A model generated the notes under the pieces. That model was not told where the DNA came from. It saw nothing but the letters and a program-made list of their open reading frames with translations, and ran no database searches. Below, in pieces: positions 1 through 5,433 of a stretch of 6,974 nucleotides of DNA; the stretch's first letter is position 1, and the number at the start of each line of letters is the position of its first letter. The translations under genes and the position numbers were made by a program. The stretch is from Bacillota bacterium. Lineage in GTDB: Bacteria > Bacillota > Clostridia > Acetivibrionales > DSM-2933. The stretch covers positions 1 through 6,974 of the forward strand of contig JAUZPS010000254.1 of the NCBI GenBank assembly GCA_030705945.1, written 5' to 3'.

Positions 1-1
1 A

Positions 2-691
2 GAGGCGCTTTATGATGATAATGATTTAATTAAGAATACCGATCCTGTAAAACTTGTTGAAGAAATGGAAACCAACTCAAACGGTTTTTCTATTCCCGGC
101 TGGGAGCCCTACAGACTTAAAGAATTGAAAGACACTTTAGAGAAGTATAAGATTATTGATGAAAACAAACTTTTCTCTAATTTGAAATACTTCCTAGAAA
201 ATATTATTACAATTTGCAAAGAGGAAGACGTAAAAATGGCTATCCATCCTGATGATCCACCTTGGTCACTTTTTGGACTACCAAGAATTGTTACCTGCAA
301 AGAAAACCTTGAGAAACTTATAAAACTAGTTGACAGCCCTTACAATGGTTTAACGCTTTGCAGCGGCTCTTTAGGCGCCAATCCGGAAAATAATATACCT
401 GATTTGATACGGTATTTCGGCAGCATGGGAAGGATTCATTTCGGACATGTGAGAAACATAAAATTCTTACCCGGCGGATCTTTTCATGAATCATCCCATC
501 TGTCATCAGATGGCTCTTTTGACATGTATGAAATAATGAAAGCTTACCATGACATAGGGTTTGAAGGCTATATCAGACCGGATCACGGCAGGATGATCTG
601 GGGAGAAAAGGCAAGACCTGGATACGGTCTCTATGACAGGGCTTTAGGTATTGCCTACCTAAATGGGTTATGGGAAGCGACAAGCAAATAA
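2..691 (+). CDS. uxuA: Mannonate dehydratase, C-terminal part (5' end outside window)
   Basis: This cytoplasmic enzyme dehydrates D-mannonate to 2-keto-3-deoxy-D-gluconate in glucuronate breakdown, using Mn2+. The reading frame is open from position 2, so the ATG at 65 is an internal methionine and not the true start; 229 codons are present of a protein usually about 350-390 residues long. Family signatures are easy to see: MAIHPDDPPWSLFGLPRI, LCSGSLGANPEN, RIHFGHVRN, FHESSHLSSDGS and GYIRPDHGRMIWGE. Counting from the Met at 65, the expected metal ligands His61, Cys99, His128 and Asp173 are all present, as is the normal C-terminal end (GLYDRALGIAYLNGLWEA). The enzyme therefore looks intact as far as it can be seen. 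A hairpin follows within 15 bases of the stop, and the next gene is almost 400 bp away, so this is probably the last gene of its transcript. Only the N-terminal third is unseen. Confidence 0.96.
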   Translation, partial: EALYDDNDLIKNTDPVKLVEEMETNSNGFSIPGWEPYRLKELKDTLEKYKIIDENKLFSNLKYFLENIITICKEEDVKMAIHPDDPPWSLFGLPRIVTCKENLEKLIKLVDSPYNGLTLCSGSLGANPENNIPDLIRYFGSMGRIHFGHVRNIKFLPGGSFHESSHLSSDGSFDMYEIMKAYHDIGFEGYIRPDHGRMIWGEKARPGYGLYDRALGIAYLNGLWEATSK

Positions 692-703
692 TCATTTAGG
701 TAT

Positions 704-748
704 ATGTTTTGCAATAATCATTTTACATTTTAAATTATTGCAAAACAT
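704..748 (+). terminator. Hairpin terminator after uxuA
   Basis: Two perfectly complementary 15-base arms (704-718, ATGTTTTGCAATAAT, and 734-748) enclose a 15-base loop and begin 13 bases after the uxuA stop codon. The right arm runs into TTTCC, a weak T-tract. The stem is AT-rich, so termination may be inefficient, but position and perfect pairing favour a transcript end. The arms are symmetrical enough to act on both strands. Confidence 0.6.
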
Positions 749-760
749 TTTCCTTGATTC

Positions 761-845
761 ATATGTTGCGAAAAATTCATTTTTATAATGCAAATGCAGA
801 CGATTCAACTGCATTTGCTAATGTAAAATCTTTTTCGTAACATAT
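761..845. repeat. Nested imperfect palindrome
   Basis: Outer arms 761-775 (ATATGTTGCGAAAAA) and 831-845 (TTTTTCGTAACATAT) pair over 15 positions with a single G-T pair. Inside them, 790-799 (GCAAATGCAG) and 809-818 (CTGCATTTGC) pair perfectly around a 9-base loop. The sequence between the two stems pairs only partly. The whole unit could form a long hairpin in RNA or a cruciform in DNA. It may be a small foldback element or a second terminator. No similar copy is seen elsewhere in the window. Confidence 0.65.
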
Positions 846-894
846 ATAGTATCAAATGTAAAATTAGTTTTATATTCTTTGAATGACAATTGTA

Positions 895-922
895 TTGAAA
901 AAATTACTAAAAACGTTACATT
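895..922 (+). promoter_or_regulatory. Possible sigma-A-type promoter for the peptidase gene
   Basis: TTGAAA (895-900) is followed after 16 bases by TACATT (917-922), an acceptable but not strong -35/-10 pair. An alternative -10, TATACT at 987-992, lacks a convincing -35. The choice cannot be settled from sequence in such AT-rich DNA. Confidence 0.25.
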
Positions 923-936
923 TGTTACTGGATTAA

Positions 937-966
937 TATTAACATATAAATTAAGATATGTTAATA
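937..966. repeat. 11-bp inverted repeat, possible operator
   Basis: TATTAACATAT (937-947) and ATATGTTAATA (956-966) are exact reverse complements separated by 8 bases. The dyad lies about 120 bases upstream of the peptidase start codon, just downstream of one candidate promoter and just upstream of another candidate -10. Its size fits the site of a dimeric regulator, but no regulator is assigned. AT-rich dyads do arise by chance. Confidence 0.4.
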
Positions 967-1072
967 GAAAGCATATATAGCTATATTATACTTTTTAGTT
1001 AATAGTTGGTTCATGCATACCAGCTTCAAGTTAAATGTCCAATCAAATTGTTAAGTCGAACAAAAAACACAA

Positions 1073-1079
1073 AGGAGGG
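1073..1079 (+). promoter_or_regulatory. Strong RBS of the peptidase gene
   Basis: AGGAGGG lies 5 bases before the ATG at 1085. It is a near-complete anti-Shine-Dalgarno match and fixes this ATG as the start. Confidence 0.9.
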
Positions 1080-1084
1080 TAATT

Positions 1085-3604
1085 ATGAAAAATCCAAAGA
1101 GAAAAGCAATTGGTTTTAAAACAATCCTATATTCTGGTGTAATATGTTCATTATTATTTTCGGGTGTAGCATATGGAGCAAACCCAAGCAGTTTAAATCC
1201 ACAACCTCCACTAGGAGCCAAAGCATTAACCCAAACACAGGTTGACTGGATACATAATAACATGTCTAAGAATCACCCTATTAAAAATAACGCTTTAGCA
1301 GTCAAGCGTATCAATGAAGAACTAAAGTCGAAAGGTCTTCCTCAAATAAATGCTAGCGCAGCAGTACCAATGGGCAATGAGATAAGCTCTCAAACAACAA
1401 CTACATCTATTGCTACCGCAACAGCAGGAACAGTTTTACCAACCGCTGTTGATAACAGCTCCTTAGCTTGCTTTCCGCCTATTCGAAGTCAAGGCTCTGT
1501 TGGCTCTTGTGTGGCTTTTGCAACTACATACTATCAGTTAACTCATATGACAGGTCTTTTAAGGAATTGGGACGCTAAAAATGATAGCGCAAATACTAAA
1601 AAGTTCTCTCCAAAATGGACATACAATATATTAAATGGGGGTTATGATGGGGGATTATTCGTTTCTGATGCATATGATCTCTTGTTAAAAAACGGCTCAT
1701 GTTCATGGTCTGAATTTCCATATGACAGTAATTATAAACAATGGTGCCTTTCTGATAGCTCATGGAGAAATGCTGTAAACTATAGAGCTGATCAGACTGG
1801 ATATATTGATATCGTAGATTCTACGCATTCCACAACTCCTATAACGAGCGCAAACGATTCTGACTTATCATTACTTAAGAATTATTTAAATAATGGTTAT
1901 GTTCTAACATTCACTACCAGAGATCCAGCATATGACTGGAATTACTCTACAATAAACAATGATGCTTCTACTACTGCAGATGATGCATATGTAGGTCAAC
2001 AAATTTGTTATAACTTAGTACATTCACCTTATTCTAGAGGCGGCCACTGTATGACAATTGTAGGCTACAACGACGACATCTGGCTAGATATCAACAATAA
2101 TGGTGTAGTAGATGCAGGAGAAAAGGGAGCTCTTAAGATCGCTAACTCATGGGGTACTTCAGGAAGCAATATGAATAACGGATTTTACTGGGTTGCCTAC
2201 GATGCGTTAAATAGCGCGTCTTCTGTAACAGGTGTAACAAACTCATCAAACAGGGATTATATTTTTGGTTACTATAACGAATGCTACTGGATGACTGTTA
2301 AAGAATCAAGCAAACCTGCTTTACTAGCAAAATTTACTGTTAGCCACAGCAAGCGCGATCAAATGTTAGTACAATTGGGTTACTCCGAAACAACTGGTAC
2401 TACTCCCGTCCAAACATGGACACCAAGCGCTCTATATTATAGTGGTGGAGAATATGCTTTTGACGGAACTGGGGATGGAACCGGAAACACAATTTGCGAC
2501 GGAACCTTCGTTCTTGACTTTACAGACTTAATTAAGAGCTATAACCTGGCAGGCAGCGCAAAACGTTGGTATTTAAAAGTAACAGATAGTTCAGCGGATA
2601 GCAAACCTGTTACAGTTAAGAATTTTTCACTGGTAAACTCCGAAGGGACAGTTCTTGCTACTACAGGAACAATATCAAAAACTGCTGATGGAAGTTCAAT
2701 AACTAATCCATACATCTACTTGGATTATTCATTAGGAACAACACAAAGCTCATGGGTTAACAAAACAAACGCGCCTTTTTATAGCGCAAATTCAGCTTGC
2801 GCAAGTTATAACAATGAGATCTATGTTGCAGGCGGATACGATGATAACCTATTAATTACAAATACCTTATGGTCATACAATCCTGCAAGCGGAACATGGA
2901 CATCAAAAGCTAATATGTTAAATAACAGAATGGAAGCTGGAGCTGCAACAATTCTTAATAAAATATATGTAGTTGGCGGTTTTAATGGTACAGCGGCAAT
3001 TAACAGTTTAGAAGAGTATAACCCAATTACCAATACTTGGACCGCAAAAGCTAATATGCCTACAGCAAGAAATTTCCTTGGAGTAGCCGCAGCAAATGGA
3101 AAATTATATGCAATCGGAGGCCTCAACAGTAGTGGAGTTTCATTAAATAAAGTTGAAGAATATGATCCGGCTACTAATTCATGGAACACAAAAGCAAGTA
3201 TGCCTACAGCAAGAAACTCATTCGGAATTGTTTCATACAATGGTAAAATATATTGTATTTGCGGTAATACTTCCGGTAACACAACATGCAATACTGTAGA
3301 AGTATATGATCCTTTAACTGACACTTGGCAAACAATAACATCTTCAACTCACCCAACATCTAGAAGTGAACTTACTTGCGCAACATATAATGGCAAGATA
3401 TACGCGATCGGTGGTTTTAGAGCTGGTGTCAGTGGAATAACTGAAATTTATGACCCCGCAAGCAATACATGGTCAACTGCATCCAGCTTAAATAATGCAA
3501 GAGCGATGTTAACCGGAGCATGCGCGAATGGTAAATTATATACTATTGGTGGAATTGATAACGCTTCTAACATATCTAACGCGGTAGAAGAATATACTCC
3601 GTAA
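1085..3604 (+). CDS. Secreted C1A papain-like cysteine peptidase with C-terminal Kelch propeller
   Basis: Residues 1-32 form a signal peptide (Lys/Arg-rich start, hydrophobic core, cleavage near VAYGA), so the 839-residue product is exported. Residues 33-100 look like a pro-region and are followed by a Thr/Ser/Ala linker (101-120). The papain domain spans about 120-395. Gln136 and Cys142 in SQGSVGSC, with the normal papain spacing of 6, His321 in GGHCMTIVGY and Asn354 in KIANSWG make a complete active site, so the enzyme should be active. An EF-hand-like loop (335-346, DINNNGVVDAGE) lies between His321 and Asn354. Residues 396-548 are beta-rich and unassigned. Residues 556-839 form six Kelch repeats, with the N-terminal strand around Trp557 able to close the last blade. 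No LPXTG, SLH, dockerin or transmembrane anchor is seen, so the protein is probably released. The pro-peptide should keep it inactive until processing. Substrate is unknown. The gene has its own strong RBS and terminator, consistent with a single-gene transcript. Confidence 0.9.
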   Translation: MKNPKRKAIGFKTILYSGVICSLLFSGVAYGANPSSLNPQPPLGAKALTQTQVDWIHNNMSKNHPIKNNALAVKRINEELKSKGLPQINASAAVPMGNEISSQTTTTSIATATAGTVLPTAVDNSSLACFPPIRSQGSVGSCVAFATTYYQLTHMTGLLRNWDAKNDSANTKKFSPKWTYNILNGGYDGGLFVSDAYDLLLKNGSCSWSEFPYDSNYKQWCLSDSSWRNAVNYRADQTGYIDIVDSTHSTTPITSANDSDLSLLKNYLNNGYVLTFTTRDPAYDWNYSTINNDASTTADDAYVGQQICYNLVHSPYSRGGHCMTIVGYNDDIWLDINNNGVVDAGEKGALKIANSWGTSGSNMNNGFYWVAYDALNSASSVTGVTNSSNRDYIFGYYNECYWMTVKESSKPALLAKFTVSHSKRDQMLVQLGYSETTGTTPVQTWTPSALYYSGGEYAFDGTGDGTGNTICDGTFVLDFTDLIKSYNLAGSAKRWYLKVTDSSADSKPVTVKNFSLVNSEGTVLATTGTISKTADGSSITNPYIYLDYSLGTTQSSWVNKTNAPFYSANSACASYNNEIYVAGGYDDNLLITNTLWSYNPASGTWTSKANMLNNRMEAGAATILNKIYVVGGFNGTAAINSLEEYNPITNTWTAKANMPTARNFLGVAAANGKLYAIGGLNSSGVSLNKVEEYDPATNSWNTKASMPTARNSFGIVSYNGKIYCICGNTSGNTTCNTVEVYDPLTDTWQTITSSTHPTSRSELTCATYNGKIYAIGGFRAGVSGITEIYDPASNTWSTASSLNNARAMLTGACANGKLYTIGGIDNASNISNAVEEYTP
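2750..3601 (+). repeat. Six tandem Kelch-repeat units within the peptidase gene
   Basis: Each unit of about 45-48 codons has a hydrophobic strand, a Gly-Gly pair, an E-x-Y-(D/N)-P element and a Trp about six residues later. The Gly pairs are at residues 583-584, 631-632, 678-679, Cys726-Gly727, 776-777 and 822-823. Units 2 and 3 share an exact 17-base string, ATGCCTACAGCAAGAAA, at 3056-3072 and 3200-3216, exactly 144 bases apart, which points to a fairly recent unit duplication. Blade 4 has Cys in place of the first Gly and clusters Cys724, Cys726 and Cys735. Confidence 0.85.
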
Positions 3605-3659
3605 GATTTGCATTTGAAGGCAATTATCTGCAGCATTTATACATAATACATCCTCTAAT

Positions 3660-3703
3660 AAATAGGTTATCTACTGTGAAACTTTGCAGTAAATAACCTA
3701 TTT
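3660..3703 (+). terminator. Terminator of the peptidase gene
   Basis: A 17-base stem (3660-3676 with 3687-3703, left arm AAATAGGTTATCTACTG) carries one mismatch and a 10-base loop. It starts 56 bases after the stop codon and ends in a TTTT tract. The left flank is A-rich, so it could also stop transcription coming from the convergent response regulator gene. Confidence 0.75.
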
Positions 3704-3714
3704 TAAATTATAGA

Positions 3715-3818
3715 TTAGGTAGTATCAAAAAATAAACTGGTCAACTGGGAGTTTCAAAAACTTGATATAATGGGTTTTCATCATACAAAACTTGAACAAG
3801 GAATTTTTTGAAACTCCC
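3715..3818 (+). mobile_element. Foldback repeat, copy 1 (MITE-like)
   Basis: The core 3747-3818 is bounded by perfect 14-base inverted arms, GGGAGTTTCAAAAA (3747-3760) and TTTTTGAAACTCCC (3805-3818). A 32-base flank on the left (3715-3746) is also shared with copy 2. The 104 bases match the reverse complement of 5116-5218 with 5 substitutions and one single-base indel. Inside is CTTGATATAATGGG, which holds a perfect TATAAT. The element is non-coding, so it is either a MITE or the joined ends of a lost insertion sequence. It sits between two convergent genes and could terminate the response regulator transcript. Confidence 0.75.
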
Positions 3819-3851
3819 TTATTAAAATATATAATGATAGATTTCTCTCTT

Positions 3852-4544
3852 TTATTTTTCGCTAACTTCTTTATCTGCAACAAAACTATTGATATCAGCT
3901 AGTTTGTTTTTTATTGCATAAAGGGCTAATTGAGTACGGTCTTTAAGGTAAAGTCTTTTTAGTATATCTGATATAATATTTCTCACTCGGCCCTCAGTCA
4001 AACAAATATTTTTCGCGATCTCTTTATTATTCTTACCTTCTACAATCAATTTTATTATTTTCATCTCTCTACTACTCAAAAATACTTTACAGTTGTTTTT
4101 TATTTTTTCATTAGTATCCTTGGAAAATTCTTTAATACAATTCTGAAGAACAGCAAATGCTTTACTATGAATAACCAGCAAATTTTTTACTGTATTCTTT
4201 ATAATCATTTTAATATCTAATGGATTAATATCCTTACATATGTAACCATCTAATTGATAGCTAAACACTTTTTTGACTATATCGTCATCTGTATCTGATG
4301 TTATAATTACAATTTTTACAGCCTTAAATTTCTGTCTTATTAACTTTATGCCTTCTATTCCATCATATTGGGGCATATTTAAATCCATCAGCACGACATC
4401 TGGCAAATGTTTTTCACATTCAATAAACGCTTCTTTTCCATTGCTAGCAACTGCCACAACATTTAGTTCATCATCCTGCTCAATTATGTATTTTAGACTA
4501 TCCCTAGCAAATTTGTCATCTTCAGCTATTAATATATTTATCAT
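3852..4544 (-). CDS. NarL/FixJ-type response regulator with LuxR HTH
   Basis: This 230-residue cytoplasmic transcription regulator is expected to be activated by phosphorylation from a sensor histidine kinase. The receiver domain (about 1-120) has the acidic pair Asp9-Asp10, phospho-acceptor Asp54 in VVLMDLNMP, Thr82 and Lys104, so all switch residues are present. After a linker of about 35 residues, a LuxR-type HTH covers about 155-213 (LSSREMKIIKLIVEGKNNKEIA, then EGRVRNIISDILKRL). Length and order match the NarL family. The start at 4544 is backed by AGGTGA (4551-4556) 6 bases upstream. No histidine kinase lies next to it, so it is an orphan in this window. It is convergent to the peptidase gene and bracketed by the two inverted foldback repeats. 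A 17-residue charged tail follows the HTH. The target genes are unknown. Confidence 0.92.
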   Translation of the reverse strand: MINILIAEDDKFARDSLKYIIEQDDELNVVAVASNGKEAFIECEKHLPDVVLMDLNMPQYDGIEGIKLIRQKFKAVKIVIITSDTDDDIVKKVFSYQLDGYICKDINPLDIKMIIKNTVKNLLVIHSKAFAVLQNCIKEFSKDTNEKIKNNCKVFLSSREMKIIKLIVEGKNNKEIAKNICLTEGRVRNIISDILKRLYLKDRTQLALYAIKNKLADINSFVADKEVSEK

Positions 4545-4550
4545 TTCTAA

Positions 4551-4556
4551 TCACCT
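4551..4556 (-). promoter_or_regulatory. RBS of the response regulator gene
   Basis: Read on the minus strand, AGGTGA lies 6 bases before the ATG, which supports the chosen start. No convincing -35/-10 pair was found upstream in this AT-rich stretch. Confidence 0.7.
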
Positions 4557-4935
4557 ATATAACATGTTGATAAAAGTTTAAATGTATCTCTATATATTTT
4601 AATTTATGTATATTTAAATATATTGATAAAAGAAAATGTTTCTTATTTTTCTTATGTTACTTAGAATATTTGTTCGACTTTTATGAATTTTACCAGTTTT
4701 ATTAAATTTGGTCAATATGGAAATAACACCATATTTTTACGTTACATAATGATTTTACTTAAATAGGTAGCTTTTATGCAAGAAATCTATAAAAATTAAT
4801 TATGCTGAAATATAAAGAATTTTAAAATTAAAGGACGTATTTTTCCAGCTAATGTTGAATTAATTCATTAAAATATTTGCAAATTATAGCATTATTTTAT
4901 ATTCTACTGGCGTTTTTTCTCTTTCTTCCAATAAA

Positions 4936-4991
4936 ATACTCCCTTCATGATATACAGTTTTATTATTTACTGCCTACCATAAAGGGAGCAT
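4936..4991. repeat. Imperfect hairpin with CTCCCTT/AAGGGAG arms
   Basis: CTCCCTT (4939-4945) pairs perfectly with AAGGGAG (4982-4988). Pairing continues inward with interruptions (ATG with CAT-type pairs, then CAGT with ACTG at 4955-4958 and 4969-4972). It could be an RNA hairpin or the remains of another foldback element. No T-tract follows on the plus strand. Confidence 0.45.
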
Positions 4992-5019
4992 ATTTAATTC
5001 ATTTCTTTATTAAGGAATG

Positions 5020-5106
5020 GTTGAAAAATTAATTCCGATTCTGAGCGTGTGTTCACGAGTTAAGTAAACACGAAAGCGATGATTTTAGTGGAAATTATTT
5101 TTCAAC
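5020..5106. repeat. Two-level palindrome, possible structured RNA or foldback element
   Basis: Outer arms 5020-5036 and 5090-5106 (GTTGAAAAATTAATTCC and GGAAATTATTTTTCAAC) pair at 15 of 17 positions. In the middle, GTGTTCAC (5049-5056) and GTAAACAC (5064-5071) pair with one mismatch around a 7-base loop. The inner part is visibly richer in G and C than its surroundings. The unit ends 9 bases before foldback copy 2. No RNA family is recognised. Confidence 0.5.
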
Positions 5107-5115
5107 GTATAATTA

Positions 5116-5218
5116 GGGCGTTTCAAAAAATTCCTTGTTCAAGTTTCTATGATGAAAACCCATTATATCAAGTTTTTGAAACGCCCAGTTGACCAGTTTA
5201 TTTTTTTATATTACCTAA
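5116..5218 (-). mobile_element. Foldback repeat, copy 2 (inverted relative to copy 1)
   Basis: The core 5116-5186 has perfect 14-base arms, GGGCGTTTCAAAAA (5116-5129) and its complement (5173-5186). The shared flank continues to 5218. It is about 94% identical to copy 1 in the opposite orientation. The fourth arm base is C here and A in copy 1, with the partner changed to match (CGCCC versus CTCCC). Confidence 0.75.
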
Positions 5219-5265
5219 CTCAACTTTCCCAATTCAAATTATGCAGCCATAAAAACAGCCAATAA

Positions 5266-5303
5266 GGGCGTTTCAAAAAAATTCCTTGTTCAAGTTTATA
5301 TGA
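5266..5303 (-). mobile_element. Foldback repeat, copy 3 (truncated)
   Basis: 38 bases match one end of copy 2 (5116-5152) in the same direction, with one substitution and one extra A. The shared start is GGGCGTTTCAAAAAA. Homology stops at TATGA (around 5303), and the opposite arm is absent, so this copy cannot form the terminal stem. Its GGGCG matches copy 2, so it is closer to copy 2 than to copy 1. Confidence 0.7.
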
Positions 5304-5418
5304 CGAGCATATGGCAATAACATAGAAAGACATTGAAAGTTTCGAAATATAATTGCCTTATTCATAAGTATGTTATTCCTACACAGAAAGAAAATATCTA
5401 CAAAATTAAAATTATTAT

Positions 5419-5425
5419 AAGAAGG
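5419..5425 (+). promoter_or_regulatory. RBS of the TPR-protein gene
   Basis: AAGAAGG lies 8 bases before the ATG at 5434. It supports this start together with the signal peptide that follows directly. A TATAAT at 5348-5353 is a possible -10, but the only good -35 (TTGAAA, 5333-5338) is just 9 bases away, so the promoter is unresolved. Confidence 0.65.
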
Positions 5426-5433
5426 TAAAAGAA

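Larger units (their letters stand above)
692..1084. other. Non-coding leader between uxuA and the peptidase gene
   Basis: I see no supportable gene in these 393 bases. The stretch holds the uxuA hairpin (704-748), a nested palindrome (761-845), an 11-bp inverted repeat (937-966), possible promoter elements and the peptidase RBS. The spacing argues that the peptidase gene is transcribed from its own promoter and may have a long structured 5' leader. Confidence 0.7.
4545..5433. other. Long non-coding region with clustered foldback sequences
   Basis: These 889 bases contain no ORF with a plausible RBS and length on either strand. The left part (4545-4930) is very AT-rich and holds two copies of TTGATAAAAG (4567-4576 and 4623-4632) and a 12-base palindrome TGAATTAATTCA (4856-4867). 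The right part contains four separate inverted-repeat units (4936-4991, 5020-5106, 5116-5186 and the partial 5266-5303) before the TPR gene begins. The content suggests accumulated small mobile elements or structured leaders. Confidence 0.7.

Noticed and set aside
65..691. ATG at 65 as the start of the first gene
   Set aside because: The frame is open upstream to position 2, the encoded residues continue the mannonate dehydratase, and no RBS precedes the ATG. It is an internal methionine.
2821..3324. 167-codon ORF on the minus strand inside the Kelch region
   Set aside because: It lies wholly antisense to a well-supported gene, has no RBS and no recognisable domain. It results from the repeated Kelch codons.
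2750..3601. CRISPR-like regular repeats
   Set aside because: The periodicity is about 144 bases in one coding frame and reflects Kelch protein repeats, not short direct repeats with spacers.
4273..4581. 102-codon ORF on the plus strand over the response regulator
   Set aside because: It is antisense to a gene with all receiver-domain residues intact, and its product is low-complexity Ser/Ile/Phe-rich.
4683..4766. Short ORF of about 27 codons upstream of the response regulator
   Set aside because: It has no RBS, no recognisable features and a length expected by chance in AT-rich DNA.
4545..5433. tRNA, riboswitch or transposase remnants in the long gap
   Set aside because: No cloverleaf, no recognised riboswitch core and no transposase-like reading frame could be found. 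Only inverted repeats are supported.
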